A stretch of 64,000 nucleotides of DNA from Quillaja saponaria (taxonomy: Eukaryota; Streptophyta; Magnoliopsida; Fabales; Quillajaceae): positions 4,340,001 through 4,404,000 of the forward strand of contig CM055611.1 in NCBI GenBank assembly GCA_029379385.1. Reading direction: 5' to 3'. Positions 23,079 to 35,840 of the stretch are shown one piece after another. Below the pieces are notes generated by a model. The model did no database searches. It was given only the letters and a program-made list of their open reading frames with translations, and was not told the origin of the DNA. Made by a program: the position numbers and the translations under genes. Positions within the stretch are counted from its first letter, which is position 1; the number at the start of each line of letters is the position of its first letter.

Positions 23079-26000
23079 TGTAATAACCCAATACATTAAC
23101 GTACATGTTAGAATGTTTGTATATGACTAGTTGTGGGTAGGTGAAAAAAATGTTACACAAAGTAAAGTTTACGTAATTGAATACTTGAATAAGTAAATAT
23201 AGAAATAAAGCAAGAGTTAATTTTTATTATATAATTAGTTAACTTGGAGCTTAAAAAAAATAAATAATAATAAATAAATATTTAAATAAAAAATTTTGGG
23301 TAGTTTTTATTAAGGTATACAACAAGTGTACAAATATTTATATTTATTGATGCAACAAGATTAATTTTTGCACCATTTATTTTTTTTAAGCTAGAAAGTA
23401 GAATTAAATATATATATATATATATTATATATATATATATATATTAATTCAGAGAATTTTTGCTATTACCTTATTAGGTAACTGGAAAATTTTAAAGTTA
23501 GTGGTATAAGCATTATTAATGGGTGAAAACAAAAATGATAAAGTAAAATAAAATATATACACACATGTGATTAGGAACTAATTTTGTTATTTTATATTAT
23601 TGATTCATTAAAACTTGAAGCAATATGTAGATACGTATATATAACTTTTTTATGTGGAAACTGATTGTCCACCACCAATTTAAGGAGCAAAGCTAGACCA
23701 TAAGCATATATTATTATATCATATTATTTTTGTCTCTTTTCCTTTATCTACACCGACCTAGTCTTCCTTTTTTTTTTTTTTTTTTTTTTCCACTCTTTGA
23801 CCGTGTTCTGTCGTAAATACCATCCCCTGCCTTCTTCTTGCTTGAGCGTGAGTTTTCCATTTGTGGGCAGACAACTCAAGCTATTGGTAAATTCTTATTG
23901 CTTTACTTTTGTTGGATATAGAAGCCTTGTTGTGGGGAGGGGGTTTATAGCAGAACATTGGTTAAATTAAGAACGGCCAGCATGCTTGCAGCTGCTGTTC
24001 CGTCCCTCCTTTGGTTTTATTTCTTTGCTGTAGTTTTTCCTTGCCGTGAAGGATGTATTCCCTTTGAAGGTATGAGTGTGTGGGTGTTAATAAGAAATGT
24101 CAGCTGTTGGAACAAGAGAGTAAGTCCTGTTTCAGCTTGGTTTGCAATCCAAGTTAATGTTGTTTAAGAACTTATTCATGGCCATGTAGTCAGTTGAGAT
24201 ATCAACTAGAAGAGCAGCAACTCTGAATTGGAAGGAGAAGAAAACAAAACAGAAAGAATTGAAGCAGCCAAGCGTTAAGTAGAGACAAATATTCCATGAT
24301 TCAATAAAGAAATCATCCTCACGCTTATGATGAGAAATATAGACTCTTAATATATTTTTCTCTCTCAATAGGACTAGGTCCACTACTCCATTAGGATTTG
24401 TAAAGGGAAACTAATTACAGGAATAAGGGTGAGATGTAATCTCTCCATTAATAAGCTTGGTGGGAAAATTTTGGGTACTGAAATTCTAACTTCTAAATCA
24501 GATGAGAATAATAGGAAATAAAGAAACTTTGAAGAAAATGAGAATAAGAAATCTGTTAGACCTGCTAGAATTACTATTAAGGTTTGGAAAAGCTTAAATG
24601 AGATAGGAAGTAACTTGAAAGTGAATTTTGCATTATTGTACTTATGTAGAAGTTGATTTATCTAGGTTTGATAAATTAAATAGCTAATTAAGAAATATAA
24701 TATTAAATTAATTAAATTTATTTTAAAATATTTGGATAAAGGGTTAAGGAGATTTAATTCTCAAGAAATGTGTTTGGTGTAATTATGTATGATTTAGGAA
24801 TCATGGAAATTAACTTTGAAGTGGTCATTGAAGTGAGGCAGAGGCAGATTTTGCAAGCTGGAGAAATCTTATATTTCGGGTGTTTTTGGGGCTGAATTAT
24901 ATTAAGAGTTTAAAAGAGGAAGTATAGATTAGGATCTTGAAATGTTTTCTGCAAAATTTCATAGCTTGGTTCTTAGTATGTTGTGAGTTAGAGCTGTTAG
25001 ACTCCGGCTAAGTTAGGCAGGATTCGTAGTGCCATGTTTTTGGTTCATGTAAGAAATTGAGTGGGTTAATGACAGATTTTAAGAAAAGTTTTCAAATAAT
25101 AATAAAAATAGATATACTTGTCTATTAATAAACCCAACAAATAGAATCAGATTTTGTTTTTCCTAGAGAAAGTTATGTTCAATTAACTAAGATAAGGTCA
25201 AAGCTATCAAAATCTTACGTTTTGTAAAATTTGATGCAACTTCAAAGAATAAACTGTATTGATATACAAATCAAAAAAATTACAAATGATATACCATTAT
25301 AAAGCTACATATGTCTAGTATTTTATAAATTTTATGAAACGGGATTTGGAAATTTCTAGATAAAGATATGATAGTTAAAGTGGACACTGGTCTAAATCTC
25401 AAGTTTAGATAGTTTCAACATCTCTAACTTACTAAATGCTTTCTATCTTTTCTAATGATTTCTTCTACCCTATGCATTGTCAAGACATTTAAAATGTTTC
25501 TTCATTATTAACCTTATCACATAAAGTATAATTCATACTACTTGACATATAATAACTTAATAGAAAACTTTCATAAAAAAAACCCTATACAAGTTGAGAT
25601 AGAATCTTAGTAATTAAAAGATTATAACAATCATGTTTATGAACTAAGTATTATTTGGGAATATGAATTTCAGTTCCAGATTCTAATGTAGACCTGATGA
25701 GACGCGTGGATGCAAGTGTGAGTGATGAATTGAATCGGTTACGAGTGAGTTGTTAATTGCTTCCTTCAACGACTAGATTAGTATTTGTTATTATATGCTT
25801 ATCTGAATATACGTGATATATGGAAAATAAGCAAGTAGAGTATTTCAATAGTTTATTTAAATTATGTTTGTTTGATATAGTTGCTTTGTTTGACATTGGT
25901 TGTGGTTGATAAGGGCCAACAAAGTGAGATTTCTATGAAAAGTGATTTTTATCTCTGAAATTAAAAATTCAAGTACACCTAGGATGCTCTGATGTAAAAT

Positions 26001-26867
26001 CATAAGAAAATTTTGATTTTGATAAATATTTTTTTTTTAATTGAATGCTCAGCCTAGGTGGGATGGATTGTGTACGGAGATCAATTTGTTGTGCGGAATC
26101 GTAAATGCCCAGCAGGAGGTGATATTGTTGTGCAGGGCTGGGTCACTCGTTGGCTCTTTGATTGCTTTGTTTAATATTATTGCTCTGATTAATTTGTGAT
26201 CCTATGTTTCATGTAAATTGTGAATTTATAACGACTATAATGTATACGTGTAATGTGAATTAAGGTATGAACAATGTCATATGAGGTTATTATATATGTT
26301 GTACATTTGTGTTGGGTGATGTTAATACCCTTTGGATACGATTTTCCACTCATGGAGTTCATAGGACTCACCCCTCTCTTGTGAATTTTTTTAGTAACAG
26401 GAGTTTGGTACATAGCGTCGCCAAGCTTGTGACCTGCCGATTGAGTATGACAAAGTATTTCCAAGATCTCAGACTTACAGTCAAGGATGAAAGTTTACAG
26501 TCACACTAGAACTGTGAGGTGTCTAATTTTAGTATGATGTAAGAGTTAAGTTACTTGTCTTGATTAAAAAGATAGACGGAGTGGAGCTCCTTGTTGTCTT
26601 CGTGTTAGTGTTGTATGAAATCAGGAACATAGGTGTTTTTGTTTTAAGGCATGTTCCACATTGTTTAAAACCTCTGTCAAAATTTTTCGATAACTTGTTA
26701 ACTATTTCAAAAAATAAAATTTTACTACGAATTTTTGTTTTATAAAAGTTACTTTTATCCTTTGGATAGGCCAAGTGTCAGGTTCGTTATTTTGTTTTGA
26801 AGTCAGGGTTACGGAGATTTGGTTATCCAATCTTCCGGCCTGTCATGCCTCCGTGAGGGGCGTGGCA
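23079..26867 (+). mobile_element. LARD-like element, 3' LTR of about 3.8 kb
   Basis: Starts TGTAATAACCC right after the polypurine tract and ends GGGGCGTGGCA. Its last 636 bp match the 5' LTR remnant at 11782-12418. The TGTAA...CC start and GGCGTG.CA end are usual for plant Ty3-type LTRs. A (TA)n tract lies at 23409-23445 and a 20-base T run at 23769-23789. No coding domain is recognised; the frames near 23958 and 24132 are short. If this reading is right the LTR is longer than the interior, as in LARDs. An unrecognised insertion within this LTR remains possible. Confidence 0.55.
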
Positions 26868-27290
26868 TCATAAGTCAAGAATCCACGGTTTTGACAATGT
26901 CTTATGACTATGGACGATGCCCAACCTTTTATTGGTTTTTTTTTTTTTTTTCGTAAGTAATAATTTTATTGAAAATAAAAGAGTAAAATCCTTGTACGTA
27001 AGGTAGGTACAATCACCAACATAACACACCAGGTACAAAGAAAAGTAGTAAGTAAAATTCAAACCTCATAAGAACTAAACAAAAGATCAAAAAGAATAGA
27101 AAGAAAACTGAATAAACATCCATTGGAATCACACAAAAAAAAGTTCACTTCAAATTTCTATCGAATTCTTCTCACCATTGAATATGCGGTTATTCCTCAC
27201 AAGCCAAATCACCCACATGAACTAGAGAGGGCCCTACTCCTTTATCCAAGCTTGGGACTAACAGGGTACGAACCTCGCAGAGCTCCCCTC
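26868..27290 (-). mobile_element. Retroposon 3' end (LINE-like), third location
   Basis: Starts CATAAGTCAAGAATCCACGG, the same lead as the units near 9920 and 10358. It then has a T tract at 26938-26951, CGTAAGTAATAATTTTATTG, and the body seen at 5528-5850, including GAGAGGGCCCTACTCCTTTA. The LARD 3' LTR adjoins its lead sequence, so the LARD seems to have inserted into or beside a member of this family. Confidence 0.55.
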
Positions 27291-27984
27291 CTCATATGTA
27301 ACCATTTTGAAACTACCAAGAGTTTACTATTAATATGTATTAAGATGAGACTTGAACCGAAATATTGGAGATAAATTTCGTCACCAACCGGATTAAAGCC
27401 AAGATAGCTTGGTTATTATTCACAAAAGATTATATGAATTGCATGAATCTTATCGTCCCTTGTGTGTGAATTAGATGTAGTTATCTTCTAGGTTTTCCAC
27501 AATTCTAGTACAGCTCATTGGCTGTCCACAATATGTTAAATTAGCGTAATATAATTAACTTCAACTTGTTCTGCCCAATTCTTGTTAAATGCGTAGCACC
27601 ACTCCACTTGATATGGATTTGACTTTCACCGTCATAGTATCTAAATTGTGATATCCCAAACTGCTGCATAATTTTGATTTCAATTTTAATGCGAAATAGT
27701 TTCTTTTTTCTTTGAAGATATTAATAGTGCAGTTAAGATGCGAACATGCAACAAAGTGATTACAGCTGGCTCGTGGATAAGAAAACCAACAAAAATAAGT
27801 ACATTATTTATGAAACAGTCATTTTTAAACAGCAATTTTTGCCTCATTTTGACACTTGAAACCAAAACCTCAAATTGAAGCCTTTGCTAAAGCAGTCTCT
27901 TTTTCTATCACAACTTTCCAAACTAAAACAAACATACTTTCAATTATGTGCAAGGATAAGTCACGTGGCTTAATATGCTTAACA
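27291..27984. other. Intergenic stretch, no gene recognised
   Basis: AT-rich sequence between the retroposon end and the right duplicate. A box-B-like GGTTCAAGTCTC occurs near 27350 on the minus strand without a clear A box. No coding frame recognised. Confidence 0.45.
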
Positions 27985-28340
27985 GTGTAAGAACTATTAC
28001 CAGAATAAATTACAGTGAAAATCACTGTTGCTAACTTTGTTTAAGCTAGCTACAGCCAAAGCATTTACATATAAGGATGGCACATTTATATAAAACAATG
28101 GAAAAAAAAAACACAAAGAATCCCTACTAGATACCTCATCATCCAGATCCATCTGTAAAACAAGTTTTATCCACCTAGAACAAATTTTTAGGACAATCTT
28201 GTTCTCCGAAGATGCCTTCGTGGTAATTGTCATCATATTTTGTCTTACATGTTATAAGAAGAAGAATTAGGATGGCTAATACTCCCTTCCCCTTATTTTT
28301 CTGTAGTCTTTCTTGACTGTCTGCTAAAGAGATTGAGACA

Positions 28341-29100
28341 ATGGGAGCTGCAACAAGGGAGAAAGGTGTCCTGAAATTGGTGCATCCCAGTAGACACGTC
28401 AAGATTCACAGAGAACCCATAACTGCAGCTGAGGTCATGAGGAAGAATCCTAGGCACTGCATTACTCGACCAGATGTATTCCAGTTCCCATGGATTGTGA
28501 TTAAACCTGATTCAGTTTTGTTAACTGGCAGAGTTTTCTTCATTGTTCCTTACCTTACCATGTATAACTTGTTAAAAGAAAAAGAGCAGAGCAACCAATT
28601 TCCACCCTCTCCACCAACCAATGTCCCAAAAACAATGTCCATCAACAGCTTCTCAAACAAAATTCACCACTCAAGACATACGCTGGGATGACACCAAAGC
28701 ATCAAAACCATAACCGGTTTGTTTAGAAATTAACCAAGGAGATGTCTTGTCAGGTGGCAAGTCTGTGGGAACCTAATAGTGATAACAGACTCAAAAGAGA
28801 ATCCTGTGCTCGGTATTCTCCTAAGGTGATTAAGTATGAAAACATGGACCAAAAAGCCGAACAGCAATCTAGATCCTACAATGACATAGAGTATGAAAAA
28901 AGCAGCAAATACATTAGAGAGAAGCTGCCTACAAATGATGATAATCTTGAGCTTATGTGTACTAAACAAGTGACTACATTGCAATCTTGTTTAAGGAAAA
29001 CCAGACAGTGCTAGAAAATTGCTTAATCTTAAGGTGTCTTTTTTCTTACTAGTCAGGGATGAGGAGCAGCAGAGGAGATTCCATAATTATCAAACATACT
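28341..29100 (+). pseudogene. DUF4228/PADRE-domain protein, right copy, internal frameshifts
   Basis: The ATG at 28341 opens a clean 116-codon frame with the whole conserved N-terminal domain (VLKLVHPSRHVKIHREP, RKNPRH, PWIVIKPDSVLLTGRVFFIV). A missing base near 28615, relative to the left copy, shifts it into an early TGA at 28689. The lost part reappears in another frame at 28742-29014 (MSCQVASLWEP...). A TTT-AGA change near 28725 adds a stop in the original frame, and an extra base near 29000 ends the C-terminal part early. The truncated N-terminal product might still be made. Function would be that of the plant PADRE family, poorly defined. Confidence 0.75.
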
Positions 29101-30036
29101 ATACTGGCTACTTAAATTGGTGATACCTGCAAATCATAGTGTTTTTTGTTCTCCAATATTTTCATTAGTGTAGCTTGATTAAGCCTCTAAATGATACTCC
29201 GATCGCTTACACGAATTCTTCTATCATATGTTTGTTTTGTACATCCAGCAAGAAAGCATATCTGATCATTGCCTTAACTGCTCTGTTTGTTTGTCATCTT
29301 TTTAGTTGATGCAAACAGTTCAGTTTTTATTTTTTACGTTCAGAACATTCGCCAAATTCCTTTTAACACTTCAGTTAGTCCCTATGAAGAAAGAAAGAAA
29401 TAAGTTACATAATATAACATTAATCTCCAAATTCTAGATATCCCAATTACCATTTCATACAAAGATCAAAATTTTCAAACAAAACAATAATTATATACAT
29501 TGAATAAAAGTAACAGAGAAAAAGCCAACATTCTGAACCAAACATTTCTTTAGCTAATCCCTAGGCATTAGAAAGAGTATAGGTATAGTTATCAATGCAA
29601 ATGTATGCAGTACGCAACATCCACAAGGTGGTCCCGAGATAACTAATTAATGAGCTTCTTTTAGGAATTTCCTTGGGATTAGATATTGGAACTAGTACTT
29701 CCATATCTGGTTGTAAAAGTGAGTTTTAATGCAATAATCTTTTGGATTAGAAGATGATTAAGGATTCAGGAAGTAATACAAAAGGATTTTCTGTAACACG
29801 TTCTGCTGCATATATATTGCTTCAACAATCTTTGGATATACACAATCAAGACAAATTACTGTAGCCACCAAAAACATGCACTTGCACTTGCAATCAAGAT
29901 GACCTTCCCACTGATACTAACTCAAAGGACAATTACTAAATTACAAAGTGGCCAAAAGGAGAAAGAAAATAAAGTTATAAAGGTCACCACCAGTTGCCCA
30001 ATGAGTACAAAGAAGAAATCCGAATAATAAAATTAC
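29101..30036. other. Spacer between convergent genes, no gene seen
   Basis: Aligns with 1134-2045 in the left copy. It presumably includes the 3' untranslated ends of both genes. No conserved open frame. Confidence 0.55.
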
Positions 30037-33000
30037 CTAGTCCGTGCTGGCACATGTTCTCTCTATCACCTTGGAATCTGTTCTATGCGAATGCATTGAC
30101 GGAGAGCTTGATCCCCTGGAAGAACTATGTGCAAAGAAGCTCAGTTTACCAATTTTCTTTGAGAAAGAGCTCATGAACTTACGCGAACTAGACTTTGCCA
30201 TATCCCTCTTCATGCAAACATGTTCTTTTTCAAGATCGTTTAATCTCATTCGTAAGCGAGCTAGCTCAAGTTTTAGCTCACGGTTTTCTCGTCTCAGTGA
30301 TGCATAGTTGTCTCGTGGAGACATTGCTGCACTTAGTACACCACTACTTATCCGCCATGATTGGTGTGTTGGCTTCTGATCATCCTCACCATATGAGCAG
30401 CACAAAGAATTTCTGAGCCTTAATTGTTCAAAATAGAGTACTTGAACTATAGATTGGAGAGAAAGTCGCTCATTTTGTGCAGCGTGTGCACCAGCTTCTT
30501 GTGAAAGCTTTTGGAAATCAATCAACTTGCATAGTTTCTTCTTGTCCAATTCTGATAAACCCTGATGGGACTGAAAAAATGCAATTACAGAAGAATCAGT
30601 TTACAGGGAAAAAAGTACAAGTATATTTTAAGTAATCCTATTAAATCCATGTCAATCTTGTAACAAAAAACCAACCCACTTAAAATCTTTACCGAACTAT
30701 GACTGGCCATCATATTAGCAAATAAACGTATTCCTGAGCTTAATGCGCGAAATTGCATGTTCCAATGATGAGATCTAGAAAGTAGTGAGATATAAGTTAT
30801 CAGTATGTGGTGTTCTGAGAACTTAGTTTGATAATCTCAGTTATACTTTTAATTCTTAATGTCTGTTAACAATAATATCTTATTTAGGAAGAGAATGACT
30901 TCGCAAGCACTCCCCATTGAGAAAAATCAACAGCAGTTTTCTCAACATGGAAAAAAAAAATATTTCTTCTTTTTGGTTTTTATGCTAAAATGCAAATTAT
31001 GTTTCCTTACTCAAATTAGGTTGATTGCAGATAACATTCTTAAATATCTACAAGGGAAGATAAAAATCACATACTTTCAAATAAATATCAATGGCTCGAT
31101 ATAACCCATCATGAACTGTTCGTGCATGCGTTGGCAAGATCTCTGCAATGACAATGAACTTAGAAAGCGTAAGGTTTGCATCAGGGGCAATTTCGGCAAG
31201 GTAATTATCCACTAGTTTTGCCACTTTAACCAATGCAGTTTGGGAAGGTGCATGAGGGCTATCGGATTCAAAAACAGAAGCATCTTCTAGATCATCTTCA
31301 CTATCATCTTGCTGAGAGAAGTTTACCAAAATTCTATGAACTGTATCAACATCAAATAAGGTATCACCAGCGTGCCTGAAAGACGGAATCAAAAGATCAT
31401 CAAGAGTGGCAATATCCAGCTGTGACCCAATCCTCCTTTCTAGATCAAGTCTACAAGAACTATTGCAATCAAGCATTACTGCACTCCGCAAAAGCCCAAA
31501 AAGGAAACTGATTGGGACAATAAGCTTCTCAACTGGCAAAAGACTGACAATTGTCTCAACTACAAGTTTTTCATGCCCATTGGAACCTGAATTGAAATCA
31601 ACTTTTGTCTGGCTTGATGGATTCCATAAGCTGGATTTCTCAGTTAACTCTTTCTGGGCATAATTTACAAGGGAGGCACCAATGCTTTCAGGACGAACTC
31701 CACGACATTTCATGGCTGTTATGACCCTTTGATACAAGTCAATCCGAAGAACTGAAAGATCTTCTATCCACCAGTCACCATCAGATTTGGCTTGCCTCTT
31801 CATGTTTAACCTCCCCGAGTTGCTATACTCTAAACGTGAGAAACTAGAAGCAATTTGCTCTGCACAAGCCTTTGAGGCTATTGCATCAATGCAGCAACTA
31901 ACTACTTTTAGCTCATCAGCGAGAGGGAGTAGGTTTTCACATTGTTGCAAAACTTCAACACACATTTCAAGGTTCTTACAAACAATACTTTCTAGGTATT
32001 CCTCAGCACGGGAAGCAAGATTGCCTTTTGAGAACTCTTCATTCATTTCAAGGTAATCAGAAACACAACACAGCTGAGCAACATTGGCAGATGTAATTTC
32101 AAAGTTAATACCATAACAGAATTTTGCTACCAACTCAAATGACTCAGCTCCTCCTGGCAGGTTAAGAAGCTCCACTCTTGTGATAACAGAATCCCTATGC
32201 TCTGCAACTAACTTCCGGATGCGCCCGCTTCGTGCGACAAGAGGAAACTTCATATAACATAAAAACAAATCAAAATTATCAAAAATCCTAAAAATATTGA
32301 GAGATATGGAGGTCTGAGGAAGTGTTGAAAGAAAAGCTTTAATAGCCTTCCTAATATCTCTAACAAGAAATATATTGAATAAATATGAAAACAAAGGTAG
32401 ATTGTTACCTTATGTAATGAAAATGTACCTCCACTCACTTCTATAGTTATATCACTTGGTACATCGTGAAAAATCCTACAAGAGATGAACAGGCAATAAC
32501 TGAGAAAATAAACGTTTCCAATTAAAATGTACATCGTGAGGATTCCTACAAGTAATTACAGAAGAGAAACAATTTAAGTTTATTTATGCTGGGCAATAAG
32601 GTTATTGCAGATTGTTCCCCTCATGCCAGAAAGCCAGATACTTGATGTTAAACCCTTCTTTTCCTAAGAAGGGTGTTTATAATAATATGGTTAAAATGCT
32701 ACCCCTATTATGTTTTCATAACCCAGATGGAAACTAGATGCAGAAAAAAATGCAAAAATAAACTGAATTCAGATCAACACATGAAGTGATGCAACTAGAG
32801 CTCCACCTTCACAAAGGACAAGCTGTAGGAATCAAACTGGCCATAGAAGCATTTGAATATTGGAAGCTCAAAAATGAAGTGATTTTGACCGATCAAGTTA
32901 CACCAATCTAAATTGGAAATCAACTTTTTAAGACTAACAACAAAATGATGTTTCTCTAGCTGAATTAGAAAATGGGAGCTTACTGTTAAGTCCTATACCT

Positions 33001-33856
33001 ACTAAAGGAGGGGAAACCAACCAATCTCAAATAATATACAAGAAGAAATTATGGCCAAGAAAACTCTAGAAGAAATTAAATGCTCTTCATGCCGAGCATA
33101 ACCAAACAACATTAGAAAACACTTGTCAGAACAGAATTTTGAATGCAAAAAAAAAGGGGGACAATGACCCTCTTAGTTGAAGTACAAATCATAAAATTTT
33201 AAATTTTCATTACAGAGTGAACAAGATGTACCATGTTATACACGATCCAGCAATTTTAGAATGTAAACAACTGAACAGAAGTCATCCTATATTCTAAAAT
33301 TGGGAGACAGGAAAGACCATAAAAAGTCATTAGTGATCAAAGTTGTCTAGAGTTATAACATCAGGTCACACAGACACTGGCTTGAATAGTTGATCACGTC
33401 ATTAAGCAACCAGATCAGAAGAACAATGGTTGAAAAGTTTACTAACAACAAGAGAAAAAACTAGGAAGCGGTAAAAGCAAAGTGAATCAGAATATTCAAA
33501 TATAAGAGGAGCAACAGATTAACCATTCAATTCACCACTCTAGTGATAAAGGAGGAATTGTTGACAAGAGGAAGTCCGGTGAATACTCAATTACTCATGG
33601 GAGTAATAAGAAGGCCAGAGGAACTGTAATTAAGTAGAAGATCAAAACATAACAAATGTAGCAACAAACCATTAACTTCATCCATCAAGTTTTAATTTTT
33701 AAAGGGAAAAGAGAGGAACAAATAAAACCCATTAACATTAACACACAAAGAACTGCATAAAGCAAGAAAAAAAAAGCACGAAACAAACCAGTCATTGTAT
33801 CGCTGCCGCGCGCACTTCGCCACAGACAGCTGCTGTTGCTTGTCAGTACGGTCCAT
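30037..33856 (-). CDS. NPH3/RPT2-family BTB-domain protein (intact)
   Basis: Four exons on minus join without a frameshift: 33856-33789, 32475-32409, 32247-31075 and 30570-30037, giving 613 residues with GT/AG borders. The start ATG (MDRTDKQQQ) follows a CT-rich leader, and a Trp codon is split as TG|G. Domains: BTB about 24-125 (IFHDVPSDITIEV, FCYGINFE), NPH3 domain about 203-490 (DWWIEDLSVLRIDLYQRV, LYRAIDIYLK, AGAHAAQNERL) and a coiled coil about 525-560 (LRRENRELKLELARLRMRL). Length and motifs fit Arabidopsis At5g48800 as I recall it. Family members act as substrate adaptors for CUL3 ubiquitin ligases in phototropin and auxin-linked signalling; the substrate here is unknown. It converges on the DUF4228 copy. 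Confidence 0.92.
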
Positions 33857-34250
33857 TGGGAGAGAGAGAGCCCAGGATGGAAAAATGGAATGTCAAGAGA
33901 GAAAGAAAAGTATAGTGGGGTTAAGGAAGTAAACTGGAGCACGAGAAACAGACCCGGATGGAGAAGTTGCTGTTGGTGAAGTTTCTTGGCCATTTTCGTC
34001 AAACAGGTGGTGTTCAAACCATAGATTGCAATTGTCCAAAGCCATGGGCCTCTTTTGTGGGTCATACTTTGCCTTTGTGATATCATTCTCACTTTGTTCA
34101 AAATCCCTTCCACTTGAGGAGAATCACTAAGAGGACTAATACTATTATTTTTCGTTCGGTGCTTTAATTTCTTGGCTTGCTTTAGGCAAATAAAGGGAAG
34201 CAAAAGAGGGAGGATCTTTGTAACTTTGGGTTTGCACTTTTTCTACAGAA
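33857..34250 (-). promoter_or_regulatory. Probable 5' leader and promoter of the NPH3-like gene
   Basis: Minus-strand sequence just upstream of the ATG is CT-rich (CTCTCTCTCTCCCA at 33858-33871) and less AT-rich than its surroundings, as plant leaders often are. I see no in-frame ATG close upstream. The long minus frame at 33685-34203 crosses the exon 1 splice donor in another frame and is not a gene. Confidence 0.45.
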
Positions 34251-35840
34251 GAATAGTCAAATTTCTCTCACACTAGGAACACAACTACAAGAAAGAAGGC
34301 GGGGACAAAATTATAGTTACTGGTTTGACAATTTTGTCATATTCTCCTTTTTTGTCTCCTTTGAACGACCACTTTTCTGTAGACGATAATACTCTTTGAT
34401 TCTCTTCTATCACGGACTCGGATAGAATAGCATCTGGAATTCTTGATGACCGCCACCTGGGATGGACAAATAATATTTAATGTTGTACGGATAATCTTGT
34501 AAATCAGTTGTCTACTATAAAAATAATATTAGAAGATGGTTGTAAGACATTATTCTTTCAAACTTTTTATCTAATAGTTAGAAAAACTTAGTTGTGACTA
34601 TTTGTTACTCGGTTTTTAATGGCACATTGAGTTTGAAAATTGTAAAAGCCAATATGTTCAATAAAGAAGCTAAAAAAAGAATCGAATATAAATAATGAGC
34701 AAACTCTTATTACAGAGACTAGGGAATAAAACAAAAGTAAATGGTACAAAGGATGTGAAAATTTTAAAGAAAGATTCAAGTTCATGGATAGATTAAAAAC
34801 ATATTTTTGTCCTTGTTGATTTAAAATAGATTCATTTTAGTATGCCACGTGGATTTTTGTTTCCCCCTCTATTTCAAGAAATTTTTTCACATAAATTTGG
34901 TGTCCATATATTTATTATTCATAGTTGATTATTTTTAACATAACTCAGTGGCCTAACTTCTAATTCTTATTGGCTTAATTTATTCATGAAAATCTTGTGA
35001 GTTGTGTTGTGGTGGGTCTAAAATCCATACACTGACTATATTATAATTGATTCATGTAAATATTAACTATGTCAAAGAAAAAAAATTAATTTTTCTAGAC
35101 AAGCAACAAGTGAAGAGACTAAAAGCATAATGATCGATGAACAACTAATTTGGATACCAACGCTTTGCTAGAAATGGGTTTTGATATATGTAGACATAGT
35201 CTTTAACTATAGACGACATCAGATAAAAAAAAAAAAACTCTAATCAAAGCAAAAGTAGTTGTACCTTGCATATGATCGTCATCTTTGGTGAGTCTCAATG
35301 TTATTTTTCGTCATCTTCGGTACATTGTGAAGGCGGTTGTCGTATTCGATAAATCTTAATAGTGGTCATCATCTCCAGCTCCAAAATATGATCGTTGTCA
35401 TTCAAACAAGTCAATGGTGCTGGTGGATTGCAGTCCGTGAGTGACAGCTGGTGGTAGGTGGAGGAGGTTGCCAATGATTTATGACCAATGATATGGCATG
35501 AGGTGACATCATGTAGGGGGTTGCAAATGTTGTCATGTATGGAAATAATTTAAGATAAAAACAATTATTTAAAATTATAATTAGTAAGGTCTAACCATAA
35601 GAATAAGAAATGATATTTTATAGTTATTTTTACATTTTTGGAATTGAATTGAAAATTCTAATTTTAAATATAAAGTGTACTAAGCCAAACTAAAAAAATT
35701 TTAATTTAAAATTTTAATTCACTGCATTCAAAAGATCTTAAATATAATTTTTTTAATTTGCAAATTCTCCCTATGTCCACAAGTGTGTCCTCTTATTTTA
35801 AGAGAAAAGTAAGGATAAGTCTTGCTTTTTTTTTTTTTTT
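34251..35840. other. Intergenic stretch, no gene recognised
   Basis: AT-rich. The 35270-35520 part is slightly more GC-rich, with repeated GTCATC/GGTGG words, but gives no recognisable protein. Confidence 0.4.

Larger units (their letters stand above)
27985..33070 (+). repeat. Segmental duplication, right copy (NPH3 intact)
   Basis: Direct-orientation partner of 1-3935. The match starts where the window starts for the left copy (AGAATAAATTACAGTGAAAATC type sequence) and runs to about 33070 in NPH3 intron 1. Exon 1 of the NPH3 gene, at 33789-33856, lies outside the shared block as far as I can see. Confidence 0.9.

Noticed and set aside
23409..23445. (TA)n tract as a palindromic regulatory site
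   Set aside because: Ordinary microsatellite; the same type occurs near 54530.
23958..24383. Short frames inside the large LTR
   Set aside because: No similarity recognised and surrounded by non-coding LTR sequence.
33685..34203. 172-codon minus-strand frame
   Set aside because: Runs through the NPH3 exon 1, its splice donor and leader in a different frame; no recognisable domain.
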